A stretch of 64,000 nt of DNA from an uncultured Eubacteriales bacterium (GTDB taxonomy: Bacteria; Bacillota; Clostridia; Oscillospirales; CAG-382): NCBI GenBank assembly GCA_900548115.1, contig URJL01000003.1, forward strand, positions 1-64,000, read 5' to 3'. Positions 1 to 8,059 of the stretch are shown piece after piece; the stretch's first letter is position 1, and every line of letters starts with the position of its first letter. Made by a program: the position numbers and the translations under genes. The notes below the pieces were generated by a model, which was not told the origin of the DNA, did not search any database, and saw only the letters and a list, made by a program, of their open reading frames with translations.

Positions 1-47
1 GCTGATCTTTTCGAAAATGGACCATGAAGCGTAATTCTTTTTTGCGG

Positions 48-84
48 AAAGAGTCCCTTTGACCGAAGGTCAAAGGGACTCTTT
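48..84 (-). terminator. Terminator hairpin after the glycyl radical enzyme gene
   Basis: A perfect 17-bp inverted repeat (arms 48-64 and 68-84) closes on a C(UUCG)G tetraloop in the minus-strand RNA. It begins seven bases after the stop codon of the glycyl radical enzyme. The T-run after it on the minus strand is weak, while the plus side is followed by GTTGTTTT, so it may act in both directions. Confidence 0.75.
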
Positions 85-90
85 GTTGTT

Positions 91-2307
91 TTACATGCCC
101 ACAAGAAACCGATCGACGACAAGCTTTCGGAATTCGGGCGACAGGCTTACAAAATAGGCGGTAAATCCCGTTACCCGCACGACAAGATCGGGATAAAGAT
201 CGGGGTTTTCGTTTGCCTTCAAGATTTTTTCTTTGTCGAGAACGTTTATGTTGATCAGCGTTCCGCCGGCGGCAAAATGACCTTCGATGAGATTCCGCAC
301 AAGCTCGACGCCGCCGTTTTCGATATTGACCATCGGGTCGAATTCGATCTGCAAGGGCGCGGTGTTCCCGTAGCCGCACTGGACCGACGCAATCCCGTTC
401 GACTGCGCCGTAGCCGCGCCGTCGCGGCGGAAATGCGGATTGGGGTTGGCTCCGTGCGAGATGGGTTCGCCCGCACGCCGCCCGTTCGGCGTCGCGCCGA
501 CTTTTTTGCCGTATTCGATGGTGCGCGACCACGAAAACCACCCGGGAACAAGAGTACGGTTTTTCGGCATTTCCTGCCCTTTGATCGCCGATACCCAACT
601 CTCCGTGAGCTTTTTTGCCCACTCGTCGGCAAGGCTTCCGCCCGAACAGTATTTGTCCGAGGACGAAAGGATCAGCCGCGTGCGCTCGACGGCAAAGTTG
701 CTGTCCAGCGCCGCGAAAACCTCGTCCCATGAAAGCACCTTTTCTTTTTCGACCCGCTGTTCGAGCGCACCGAAGGAATCGGCGACCACGGCAAGCCCCG
801 CGCCGTCGACTCCGATCGTATAAAGCTCGGCGCAGCGCGAGCTGTCGGTTCCCGTCTCGAGCGAACGGTGCATCATAAGATTCATGATCAGCTCGGGCGT
901 CACCTCTTCGGCATGGTCGAGATGCAGATTAATCCCCGCCGCCGTCACCTCGACGGCTTTGGAAAGATGTTTCTTATAAAGCGCGAAAAGAGCGGCGGTC
1001 GAAGGCTCTTTTTCGTTCCGAAGATCCTTTAAGGCTTCGTCGAGAACCTTGGCGATGTTGATCTTCACCGTGTCGTTCATCGGAAACTCGCGCCCCGGGA
1101 CACACATCCAGTTACAGCCGACGGCAATGCGTTCGCGCGCCGTTTTTTTGTCGACTCCGTTGCGCATATACCCCTCGGCAAGCGTCTTGTCGTTGCAGAA
1201 GCGCGGCCAGCCGTTTTTGTTTTTCAAAAGGTAATAAACGGCTTTGTCGAGAAACGCCTTGTCGCAGTTTTCATGCACCCGAACGGTGAGGTTGCAGGCG
1301 ATGTTGATGGAATCGGCGGCTTCGAGAATGAGATAGGAAAGGGCGTTTGTACGGTCGCGGTCGTTTTCGTCGACTCCTGAGATCTGATAATAATGCGGGT
1401 CGATGAGAAGCAGATTGGCAATCAAAAATTTCGCCGTTTCATCATCCAGAATTCCCGCCGCCTTGTCGCGCTCGTAATAGGGCAAAAGAAGCCCGTCCAG
1501 CTGGAAGCCTGCGCCGTCGCGGGTATAAATGCGCGAAGCGCAGTTGAAAAACGCCGTCCATTGGCACACCTGACGGAAGGTCTTCGGCGGATCGTATCGC
1601 ACCGCTTTGCAGGTTAAGAGCATTTCGGAAAGGCTTTCGCGAAGCTCGGGGCGCGTCTCGTTCGGGATCATTTCTTCGATTTTTTGAATATGGCGGTCGA
1701 TAAAGCGGATGATCGCTTCGACGCAGCGTTTTTCCGCGTCGTAAAAGGCGCTCTTGTCGGGATGGAGTCTGCGGTATTTTTCGATCTTTTCGAGAAATCC
1801 GCCGAAGCCCAGCTCAAAGCCGATTCGGTAATCGCAGGCAAAATGCGCGTCGCCGTCAATGCCGGTGGTGATGTTGTATTTTTCTTGGAGCGGCTTCAAA
1901 TCGTCGTAGGGAAAACGCTGTTCATCCCAACGCTTGCTCCATTGATGGGTCGCGCCGGCGGCGAGAAATTCTTTGTTTTTCAGACTGTTTTTCAGCCAAT
2001 CGGGCATATAATGCAGGTCGCCGCGATAATTGACCAGCATGTCGCGCCATCTGCCGCACAGCATTTCCATCGGATCGACATACGGTTCGTGCGCGTCGAT
2101 GACACGGCAGAAATTTTCACTCATGCCGTCAAAGCCGTAAAAACTGCCGTTTTCGCTGTTGTACCACGGCTCGACGTGATAGCCCTCGGAGATCGGAACA
2201 GTGCCGAAATCGTCAAGGTCGGTGTATCCGTTTTGCTTGCGTTTTTCGAGCGTGTGGCGGATCTTTGTTTCGCGCATGGAGCGCAGTCGGTCAGCGTAAG
2301 AAAGCAT
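91..2307 (-). CDS. Glycyl radical enzyme (pyruvate formate-lyase family), substrate unknown
   Basis: A 738-residue PFL-family glycyl radical enzyme. The C-terminal glycyl loop reads RVTGFTAYF, with the radical glycine at about residue 714. The active-site cysteine loop reads GCNWMCVPG (Cys398, Cys402). Characterised dehydratases and lyases usually have GCVE here, and PFL has adjacent cysteines, so the loop is atypical and the acidic residue after the cysteine is missing. The usual GATPNGRRAGEP segment lies near residue 600. The start at 2307 was chosen because GGAGG lies about 12 bases before its ATG and because it follows closely on the activase stop. It is the last gene of the oxidoreductase-activase-GRE operon. 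The radical-based reaction is inferred from the family. The KDG kinase and oxidoreductase next door suggest a sugar-derived substrate, but none can be named. Confidence 0.9.
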   Translation of the reverse strand: MLSYADRLRSMRETKIRHTLEKRKQNGYTDLDDFGTVPISEGYHVEPWYNSENGSFYGFDGMSENFCRVIDAHEPYVDPMEMLCGRWRDMLVNYRGDLHYMPDWLKNSLKNKEFLAAGATHQWSKRWDEQRFPYDDLKPLQEKYNITTGIDGDAHFACDYRIGFELGFGGFLEKIEKYRRLHPDKSAFYDAEKRCVEAIIRFIDRHIQKIEEMIPNETRPELRESLSEMLLTCKAVRYDPPKTFRQVCQWTAFFNCASRIYTRDGAGFQLDGLLLPYYERDKAAGILDDETAKFLIANLLLIDPHYYQISGVDENDRDRTNALSYLILEAADSINIACNLTVRVHENCDKAFLDKAVYYLLKNKNGWPRFCNDKTLAEGYMRNGVDKKTARERIAVGCNWMCVPGREFPMNDTVKINIAKVLDEALKDLRNEKEPSTAALFALYKKHLSKAVEVTAAGINLHLDHAEEVTPELIMNLMMHRSLETGTDSSRCAELYTIGVDGAGLAVVADSFGALEQRVEKEKVLSWDEVFAALDSNFAVERTRLILSSSDKYCSGGSLADEWAKKLTESWVSAIKGQEMPKNRTLVPGWFSWSRTIEYGKKVGATPNGRRAGEPISHGANPNPHFRRDGAATAQSNGIASVQCGYGNTAPLQIEFDPMVNIENGGVELVRNLIEGHFAAGGTLININVLDKEKILKANENPDLYPDLVVRVTGFTAYFVSLSPEFRKLVVDRFLVGM

Positions 2308-3067
2308 ATCGGGATAATTCCTCCATATAGGTTTTGTCGGGAATCGTATAAAGCGGTTCTTCGCGCCCGAGCGCGCGCGCTTTTCCCCGCCCCAACGGGT
2401 GATACGGCAAAAGCTCATAGCCGACGACGTTCGGAAGCGTTTTCAAAAAGGCGGAAATTTCGGGAATGCCCTGCGAAATTTCGGGGATGACGGGCGTGCG
2501 TGCCAAGACCTTGACGGGCAGGCGGGAAAGTCTTACGAAGTTTTCCTTTATCACGGCGTTGTCGACTCCGACGTACCGCTTGTGTATAGCGGGATCCCAG
2601 ATCTTAAGATCCGCCATGACAAGCGAAAGCTTTTTAAAAACCGCCTCGTCGTAGTATATCATAGAGGTCTCGACGGCGGACGAAATGCCCTTTTCGGCGC
2701 AAAGATCGATGCACCTTGAAAGCACCTCCGCCTGTGCCAGCGGCTCGCCGCCCGAAAAGGTAACGCCGCCGTCGCGCCCGTAATAGACGCGGTCGCGCTC
2801 GATCTCACGCACGATCTCCTCGGCGCTCATTTCCTTTCCGCACAGTACCCTCGCCCCCGAAAAACAGCCCTCGGCGCATTTTTTACAGCCGATGCATTTT
2901 TCGGGATAGAAAAGCTCTTCCTTTTCGAATGAAATGCATTCGGGGTTGTGACACCAACGACAGGAAAGGGGACAGCCCTTGAAAAAGACGACGGTACGCA
3001 TTCCCGGCCCGTCTCGGTTCGAGGCGCGCTCGATGTCGGCGACGAGCGCCGCAGTACGCTTATCCAA
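2291..3067 (-). CDS. Glycyl radical enzyme activating enzyme (radical SAM)
   Basis: A 258-residue radical SAM protein that would install the glycyl radical on the enzyme encoded just downstream. The SAM cluster motif CxxxCxxC is Cys32, Cys36, Cys39 in GCPLSCRWCHNPE, preceded by the typical DGPGMRT segment. A short insert carries four further cysteines (58, 61, 64, 68; CIGCKKCAEGC), which can bind one accessory 4Fe-4S cluster. FSGGEPL follows. A GTG at 3082 is possible, but a TTG at 3067 has GAGGTG seven bases upstream and overlaps the preceding stop, so TTG is preferred. The gene overlaps the enzyme gene by 17 bases, which indicates translational coupling and a dedicated activase-substrate pair. 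Confidence 0.92.
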   Translation of the reverse strand: MDKRTAALVADIERASNRDGPGMRTVVFFKGCPLSCRWCHNPECISFEKEELFYPEKCIGCKKCAEGCFSGARVLCGKEMSAEEIVREIERDRVYYGRDGGVTFSGGEPLAQAEVLSRCIDLCAEKGISSAVETSMIYYDEAVFKKLSLVMADLKIWDPAIHKRYVGVDNAVIKENFVRLSRLPVKVLARTPVIPEISQGIPEISAFLKTLPNVVGYELLPYHPLGRGKARALGREEPLYTIPDKTYMEELSRYAFLR

Positions 3068-4163
3068 GGATCGGCACCTCACGGCGCTCTTTTGCGCTTT
3101 TCATTGCCGCGTCGAGCAGCGCCATGACGTGCATGTTTTCCTCGAGCGTCAGCATTTTGTGGATCGGCTCGCCTGTTTTCAGGCAGTGCGCATAGTGGCA
3201 CGGCATGTTCTTGTATTTGTCACCCTGCATGTCGGGCTCTTCCGGTGCAACGGGATTGCCGTAAATGTCGAAGCACACCGCGTCGGGCGCATTTTCCGCA
3301 CCGCCGACGCAGGTGACGACACCTTCGGTGCAAAGAACCGAGGGACCCGACGGGATGACCGCACGCGGGGTCGTCCACGTACCCTCGATCAGCGCCATTT
3401 TGCCGTCGTAACGGATGATCGACGCGAAATTGTCCTCGGTGTCGCCGAAGGGAGTGTTTAAGTTTGCGTCATACGAAAGAACGCTCTTTTCGCCGCCACC
3501 CAAAAGCCAATCGGCAAAAAAACAGCCGTAACAGCCGATGTCCAAGAAAGCACCGCCGCCGAAGCGCGCCGAATGCCACCAGGTCTTTGCACGCTCTTCA
3601 TCGGTCATTTCCTGCGCTTTTTCGGTCACACCGCGATGCTTTGCGCCTTTTCCGAGCGGTCCCGTGTGCCCGTTAAGATAATGCATTTTGATCGGCTCGC
3701 CGACGATCTTTTTGTCCAGCGCCGCCTTCATTTTGTGGATGTACGGCCGCCACAGAACGGGCCAGTTCACGACGGCGGTAATGCCCGACGCGTCGACGGC
3801 GCGCTTTATGCGCTTCGCCTCGTCGTAGCTTACGGCGATCGGCTTTTCGATGCAGACGTTTATGCCCCGCGCGGCGCAGGCTTCGACGATCGCGGGCTTT
3901 TGGATATTTTCGGTCAGGATATACGCGATGTCGGGTTTTTCCCGATCGAGCATTTCCGTGTAGCTTTCGTAATAATTCTTGCAATAATTCCGAACGACGT
4001 TTTCTTTGTTCCAGCCCGCGGTATAGCGAAGGGGCGGAAGCTCGACGGCGCCGCAGGGAGCGTCGGCGACGGCGCAGAGCACCGTGTCGGGCTGCTCGGA
4101 AAGATACAGCGCCACCTCGTTTACGTGCATATGGGCAAAGCCGATGATCGAAGCTCGAATCAT
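3060..4163 (-). CDS. Gfo/Idh/MocA family oxidoreductase
   Basis: A 367-residue NAD(P)-dependent sugar or polyol dehydrogenase of the Gfo/Idh/MocA family. The N-terminal Rossmann strand reads IIGFAHMH, so the usual GxGxxG is altered and histidine-rich. The catalytic EKP triad is at residues 106-108 (CIEKPIAV). The C-terminal substrate domain contains GGGAFLDIGCYG, typical of the family. ATG 4163 is preceded by AAAGGAAA; the upstream TTG in the same frame is not needed. It is the first gene of the three-gene operon with the activase and glycyl radical enzyme and is driven by the promoter at 4222-4250. It probably oxidises or reduces a hydroxyl of the sugar handled by this operon; the substrate is unknown. 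Confidence 0.85.
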   Translation of the reverse strand: MIRASIIGFAHMHVNEVALYLSEQPDTVLCAVADAPCGAVELPPLRYTAGWNKENVVRNYCKNYYESYTEMLDREKPDIAYILTENIQKPAIVEACAARGINVCIEKPIAVSYDEAKRIKRAVDASGITAVVNWPVLWRPYIHKMKAALDKKIVGEPIKMHYLNGHTGPLGKGAKHRGVTEKAQEMTDEERAKTWWHSARFGGGAFLDIGCYGCFFADWLLGGGEKSVLSYDANLNTPFGDTEDNFASIIRYDGKMALIEGTWTTPRAVIPSGPSVLCTEGVVTCVGGAENAPDAVCFDIYGNPVAPEEPDMQGDKYKNMPCHYAHCLKTGEPIHKMLTLEENMHVMALLDAAMKSAKERREVPILG

Positions 4164-4221
4164 GGTCACATTTCCTTTCAAAGCAAATCAAATAAGACAT
4201 TTTCTTGTTCTCATTGCTTTC

Positions 4222-4250
4222 ATTGTACACTATTTCCCGTGTAAAATCAA
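4222..4250 (-). promoter_or_regulatory. SigA-type promoter of the oxidoreductase-activase-GRE operon
   Basis: On the minus strand TTGATT (4245-4250) is separated by 17 bases from TACAAT (4222-4227). Transcription would start near 4215, about 50 bases before the oxidoreductase ATG. The rest of 4254-4420 is AT-rich and holds no gene I can support. Confidence 0.75.
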
Positions 4251-4424
4251 GAGGGTTTTGTACCTTTTTGAACATACAAAGTGAAAAACAAAGGTAAAAA
4301 AAGAAAAATATCGTGCTTTTCAAAAGCGCTGTTTCACAGGATGTTTACGCTTTTTGGAGGATACGGGACGAAAAAGACAGTTTTCAAAACAGTACCGAAA
4401 AATACAAGTGAAAAACAGAAGAAA

Positions 4425-4453
4425 GGCGGCATCCCGTATTCCGGGACGCCGCC
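4425..4453 (-). terminator. Terminator after the KDG kinase gene
   Basis: The inverted repeat GGCGGCATCCCG / CGGGACGCCGCC (one mismatch, loop TATTC) lies 33 bases after the kinase stop. On the minus strand it is followed by a pyrimidine-rich tract with TTTTT. The 323-base gap between the kinase and the oxidoreductase holds this hairpin and the promoter at 4222-4250. Confidence 0.65.
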
Positions 4454-4485
4454 GAAATGATTTTGTGTAAGGAAAGGGAAAAATC

Positions 4486-5493
4486 TTACCGCGCGGTTCG
4501 TCCGTTTCCGCCGAAGCGAACCAGCCGTTCAATGTCCTCGACCGACGAGAGATTGAAATCGCCCTCGATCGAATGCTTCAAAACGCCTGCCGCAGCGGCA
4601 AAATCGACGGCGTCACGGGTCGAATATCCCTTAAGCTGCGTGTAAATGTACGCGCCGCAGAAAGCGTCGCCGCCGCCCACGCGGTCAACCATGTGCATTT
4701 TGTACATTTCGGAAAAGCAGGCTTCTTTTCCGTCATAGATCATCGCGCCCCACTTGTTGTCGTCGGCGGAAATGCTCTCGCGGATGGTAATGACCGCCGC
4801 CTTCAGATTGTATTTTTCGTAAAGCTGCTTTGCCACGCTCTCATATGCCTCTTGGGTGGAGGGCGCCGCGTTTTGCGGCTTTATGCCGAAGATAAAATCG
4901 GCATGTTCTTCGTTTGCGACCAAAACATTCACATACGGCATGATCTTTTTCATGGTTTCGGCGCACTTTTCGATCGACCAGAGCTTGCTGCGGTAGTTGA
5001 GATCGCAGCTTACGATAATGCCGCGCTCGCGGCAATAGGAAAGAGCCTCGAGAAGCGCTTCGACGATGTTGTCGCCGAGCGCGGGCGTGATACCCGTGAA
5101 GTGGAACCAATCGGCGTCGCAAAGTGCCTTTTTCCAATCGTAATCGGACGGGGACGATGCCGAGAAGGAGGAATACTTGCGGTCGTAAATGACCTTCGAG
5201 CCGCGCTGGGATGCGCCCTTTTCAAGATAATAAACGCCGATCCGCTCACCGCCGCGAACGACATTCTCGGTGTGTACACCGTAGCGACGCAATGCGCCGA
5301 TCGCCATCGAGCCGATCTCGTGATCGGGAAGCTTCGAAACATAATAAGAATCGACCCCGAGGATCGAAAGCGTGACGGCAACATTGGCTTCCGCGCCTCC
5401 GAAGTTTGCGCAAAATTCATCCGCTTGCAAAAAGCGCTCGTAGCCGTGCGGATTCAACCGCAGCATGATTTCTCCGAAACTGACAGCCTTCAT
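4486..5493 (-). CDS. kdgK: 2-keto-3-deoxygluconate kinase (PfkB family)
   Basis: A 335-residue ribokinase-family kinase. Segments typical of KDG kinases are visible: GGAEANVAV near residue 37, GVYYLEKGASQRGSKVIYDR near 98, and WFHFTGITPALGDN near 143. The catalytic Asp lies in GGGDAF near residue 275. It would phosphorylate 2-keto-3-deoxygluconate to KDPG in the degradation of uronic acids such as pectin-derived galacturonate. The start at 5493 has AAAGGAGA eight bases upstream; the longer reading frame has no ribosome site. It has its own promoter at 5555-5583 and a terminator, so it is monocistronic. No KDPG aldolase is nearby. A different sugar-acid substrate is possible. Confidence 0.85.
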   Translation of the reverse strand: MKAVSFGEIMLRLNPHGYERFLQADEFCANFGGAEANVAVTLSILGVDSYYVSKLPDHEIGSMAIGALRRYGVHTENVVRGGERIGVYYLEKGASQRGSKVIYDRKYSSFSASSPSDYDWKKALCDADWFHFTGITPALGDNIVEALLEALSYCRERGIIVSCDLNYRSKLWSIEKCAETMKKIMPYVNVLVANEEHADFIFGIKPQNAAPSTQEAYESVAKQLYEKYNLKAAVITIRESISADDNKWGAMIYDGKEACFSEMYKMHMVDRVGGGDAFCGAYIYTQLKGYSTRDAVDFAAAAGVLKHSIEGDFNLSSVEDIERLVRFGGNGRTAR

Positions 5494-5511
5494 ATACTTC
5501 TCCTTTTTTTG

Positions 5512-5540
5512 TTGCAATAAAAGCAAAAATATGCTATAAT
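5512..5540 (+). promoter_or_regulatory. SigA-type promoter of rlmH
   Basis: TTGCAA (5512-5517), 17-base spacer, TATAAT (5535-5540). The start point would be near 5547, 69 bases before the rlmH ATG. It faces the kdgK promoter at 5555-5583, so both start points fall almost on the same bases. Confidence 0.8.
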
Positions 5541-5554
5541 AAACCGTTACGTCT

Positions 5555-5583
5555 ATGATACACGCTTTTTTTGCGTGTGTCAA
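5555..5583 (-). promoter_or_regulatory. SigA-type promoter of kdgK with palindromic spacer (possible operator)
   Basis: On the minus strand a consensus TTGACA (5578-5583) is 17 bases from TATCAT (5555-5560). The spacer is itself an inverted repeat: CACGC, seven A, GCGTG. Extended outwards the dyad covers GATACACGC/GCGTGTGTC with one mismatch per arm. A dyad inside the spacer is where a repressor would block RNA polymerase, so sugar-responsive repression of kdgK is a reasonable inference. Confidence 0.7.
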
Positions 5584-5615
5584 TCCAATTTTGCCAAATA
5601 ATCGGAGAATGCCAT

Positions 5616-6098
5616 ATGCTCAGCGTTGATCTTTTGTATCTCGGAAACGAAAAAGACGAAAACTATAATAAAGCCGCCGAGGAATACGGAAAGCGCCTGT
5701 CGGCTTTCTGCACCTTTCGCGGAAAGAACATCAAGGACGAGCGCCTTCCGGAAGATCCGTCCGAAAAAGAGATCGAGCGTGCGCTCGAAAAGGAAGCCGA
5801 CAAGATCCGCACCGAATTTTCCCCGCGGCATTATAAGATCGCTCTGTGCGTCGAGGGGAAAAGCATGTCGTCGCCCGACTTTGCGCACCTTTTGGAAACG
5901 CTGCCCGACAAGGGATATTCGGGGGTGACGTTTGTCATCGGAAGCTCGTTCGGACTTTCGGAAAAACTGAAAAAAGAATGCGACTTTCGTCTTTCGGTAT
6001 CGCCGATGACCTTTCCTCACAAGCTTTTCCGCGTTATGCTGCTCGAACAGATCTACCGCGCGTTTACGATTTCGGCGGGAACGCGATACCACAAATAA
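5616..6098 (+). CDS. rlmH: 23S rRNA (pseudouridine1915-N3)-methyltransferase
   Basis: A 160-residue SPOUT-family methyltransferase, the normal length for RlmH. It methylates N3 of pseudouridine 1915 in helix 69 of 23S rRNA on the assembled 70S ribosome. The knotted SAM-binding C-terminus is clear: LCVEGKSMSS, FVIGSSFGLS, LSVSPMTFPHKL and EQIYRAFTISAGTRYHK, ending in the conserved YHK. The ATG at 5616 follows CGGAG; the frame is open further upstream but without family similarity. It stands alone behind its own promoter. Identification is secure. Confidence 0.96.
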   Translation: MLSVDLLYLGNEKDENYNKAAEEYGKRLSAFCTFRGKNIKDERLPEDPSEKEIERALEKEADKIRTEFSPRHYKIALCVEGKSMSSPDFAHLLETLPDKGYSGVTFVIGSSFGLSEKLKKECDFRLSVSPMTFPHKLFRVMLLEQIYRAFTISAGTRYHK

Positions 6099-6178
6099 AG
6101 GATAAACGGAGAAAAACGGGAAAGCGTATTGTGACTTAAAAATGAATCGAATGTGTCCTATTTTTCACAATCGTTCTC

Positions 6179-6207
6179 TTGCATTTTGCGGCAAAATGTG
6201 GTAGAAT
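6179..6207 (+). promoter_or_regulatory. SigA-type promoter of the ABC exporter operon
   Basis: TTGCAT (6179-6184), 17-base spacer, TAGAAT (6202-6207). The transcript would begin near 6214 and carry a leader of about 100 bases before the first ABC gene. Confidence 0.75.
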
Positions 6208-6219
6208 GACAAGCGGTGT

Positions 6220-6303
6220 GTCGGGCAGCCGCAGCTGTTCCGACGCGGAGAATCTTATTACACAAAGGTGGTTTGCCCGTTTTCGGCAGACCTCTATTTT
6301 TTC
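6220..6303 (+). promoter_or_regulatory. Candidate attenuator leader upstream of the ABC exporter
   Basis: The leader holds two hairpins. The first pairs GTCGG (6220-6224) with CCGAC (6240-6244) and CAGC (6226-6229) with GCTG (6234-6237). The second pairs GGTTTGCC (6270-6277) with GGCAGACC (6285-6292) and is followed by TCTATTTTTT, as in an intrinsic terminator. CGGGCA (6222-6227) in hairpin 1 can instead pair with TGCCCG (6274-6279) in the terminator arm, so the two states exclude each other. This is the layout of a transcription attenuator, but no known riboswitch class was recognised. Confidence 0.5.
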
Positions 6304-6316
6304 GAAAGGAGACAAT

Positions 6317-8059
6317 ATGCTGAAAAAACTGACCGAAAGCATACGGGAATACAAGCTTCCGTCGATTTTGACGTTTCTGTTTATTCTGCTCGAAGCGATT
6401 ATCGAATGCTTTATCCCGTTCATCACGGCAAGCCTTATCGACAAGATTGAAGCGGGGACCGATATGGAGACTGTCGTGAAGACCGGACTGTTGCTTTTCG
6501 TGATGGCGTGCGCCTCGCTTTGCTGCGGCGGCATCGCGGGGGTCACATGCTCCAAGGCATCGTCGGGCTTTGCCAAAAATCTGCGCAGGGACATGTTTTA
6601 CAACATTCAAAGCTATTCCTTCCAAAACATTGACCGTTTTTCCGCCTCGTCGCTCGTGACGCGCCTGACGACCGATATCACGAATGTGCAAATGGCCTAT
6701 ATGATGGTCATCCGCACGGCGATCCGCGCCCCTTTGGTCATGATCTTTTCGATCGTAATGGCGTTCATCATGGGCGGAAAGCTGGCACTTTCCTTCGTTA
6801 TTATCGTTCCCGTTTTGGGCTTCGGACTGTTTCTCATCAGCCGCAAGGCAATGCCCGCTTTCCGTCGGGTATTTAAAAAATACGACCGCCTGAACGAATC
6901 CATCGAAGAAAATGTCCGCGGAATGCGCGTCGTCAAGGGCTTTTCGCGCGAGGAACACGAGAAGAAAAAGTTTGCCCTTGCCGCCGAGGATATCTGTACC
7001 GACTTCACAAAAGCCGAGCGTATTGTTGCGCTGAATTCGCCTCTTATGCAGATCTGCGTTTACTTTAACATGGTATTTGTCCTTTTGGTCGGTTCGCGGC
7101 TCATCATCACGAGCGGCGGAAGTCTTATCAATGTGGGCGAAATTTCCGCCATGCTCAATTACGGCATGCAGATTATGATCCAGCTGATGATGCTGACCAT
7201 GATCTATGTTATGATCACCATGTCGGGCGAATCGGCAAAGCGTATTTGCGAAGTGCTCGACGAAAAGACGGTTCTCGGCAACCCCGAGAACCCCGTGACC
7301 GAAGTAAAGGACGGCTCGGTCGATTTTTGCGGCGTTTCCTTTAAATATGCAAGCGACGCGGAAAAATTTGCCCTTGCCGACATCGATCTTCACATAAATT
7401 CGGGCATGACCGTCGGCATTATAGGCGGTACGGGCTCGAGCAAATCGTCGCTCGTTCAGCTCATCCCGCGTCTTTACGACGCGAGCGAGGGTGTCGTAAA
7501 GGTCGGCGGCGTCGATGTGCGCGATTATGATCTTGACACCCTTCGCGGCGCGGTCGCCATGGTGCTGCAGAAGAACCTTCTGTTTTCGGGTACGATCAAA
7601 GAAAATCTCCGTTGGGGCAACGAGAACGCGACCGATGAAGAGATCGCCGAAGCGTGCAGGCTTGCACAAGCCGACGAATTTGTCCGCTCCTTCCCCGACG
7701 GGTACGATACCCACATCGAGCAGGGCGGAACCAATGTTTCGGGCGGTCAGAAACAGCGCCTTTGCATCGCGCGCGCCCTTCTGAAAAAGCCGAAGATCCT
7801 GATCCTCGACGATTCCACCAGCGCCGTCGATACCAAGACCGACGCGCTGATTCGTGCGGGATTCCGCGCCTATATCCCCGAGACCACCAAGATCATTATC
7901 GCACAGCGTATCGCGTCGGTTCAGGACGCCGATCTTATTTTGGTCATGGACAACGGTAAGATTGAGCACGTCGGAACGCACGAGACGCTTTTGCGCGAAA
8001 GTCCGATCTATCGCGAAGTCTACGAACAGCAAACGAACGGAGGTGCGTCTCATGAATAA
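6317..8059 (+). CDS. ABC exporter subunit with degenerate nucleotide site
   Basis: A 580-residue half-transporter: about six membrane segments (residues 15-300) then an ATPase domain. Walker A is GGTGSSKS (370-377) and the signature is VSGGQ. The catalytic Glu after Walker B is Asp (D499 in ILDDSTSAVD) and the switch histidine is Gln (Q530 in IIIAQRIAS). Such losses are typical of the regulatory half of heterodimeric exporters (BmrCD, LmrCD, TM287/288 type). The partner follows with an 8-base overlap and has the intact residues. The ATG at 6317 has AAAGGAGA upstream. It probably exports drugs, lipids or peptides across the cell membrane; the substrate cannot be told from sequence. Confidence 0.9.
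   Translation: MLKKLTESIREYKLPSILTFLFILLEAIIECFIPFITASLIDKIEAGTDMETVVKTGLLLFVMACASLCCGGIAGVTCSKASSGFAKNLRRDMFYNIQSYSFQNIDRFSASSLVTRLTTDITNVQMAYMMVIRTAIRAPLVMIFSIVMAFIMGGKLALSFVIIVPVLGFGLFLISRKAMPAFRRVFKKYDRLNESIEENVRGMRVVKGFSREEHEKKKFALAAEDICTDFTKAERIVALNSPLMQICVYFNMVFVLLVGSRLIITSGGSLINVGEISAMLNYGMQIMIQLMMLTMIYVMITMSGESAKRICEVLDEKTVLGNPENPVTEVKDGSVDFCGVSFKYASDAEKFALADIDLHINSGMTVGIIGGTGSSKSSLVQLIPRLYDASEGVVKVGGVDVRDYDLDTLRGAVAMVLQKNLLFSGTIKENLRWGNENATDEEIAEACRLAQADEFVRSFPDGYDTHIEQGGTNVSGGQKQRLCIARALLKKPKILILDDSTSAVDTKTDALIRAGFRAYIPETTKIIIAQRIASVQDADLILVMDNGKIEHVGTHETLLRESPIYREVYEQQTNGGASHE

Noticed and set aside
6216..6323. GTG-initiated leader peptide frame in the ABC exporter leader
   Set aside because: The frame is open and overlaps the first ATG, but it has no ribosome site, so it is not annotated as a gene.
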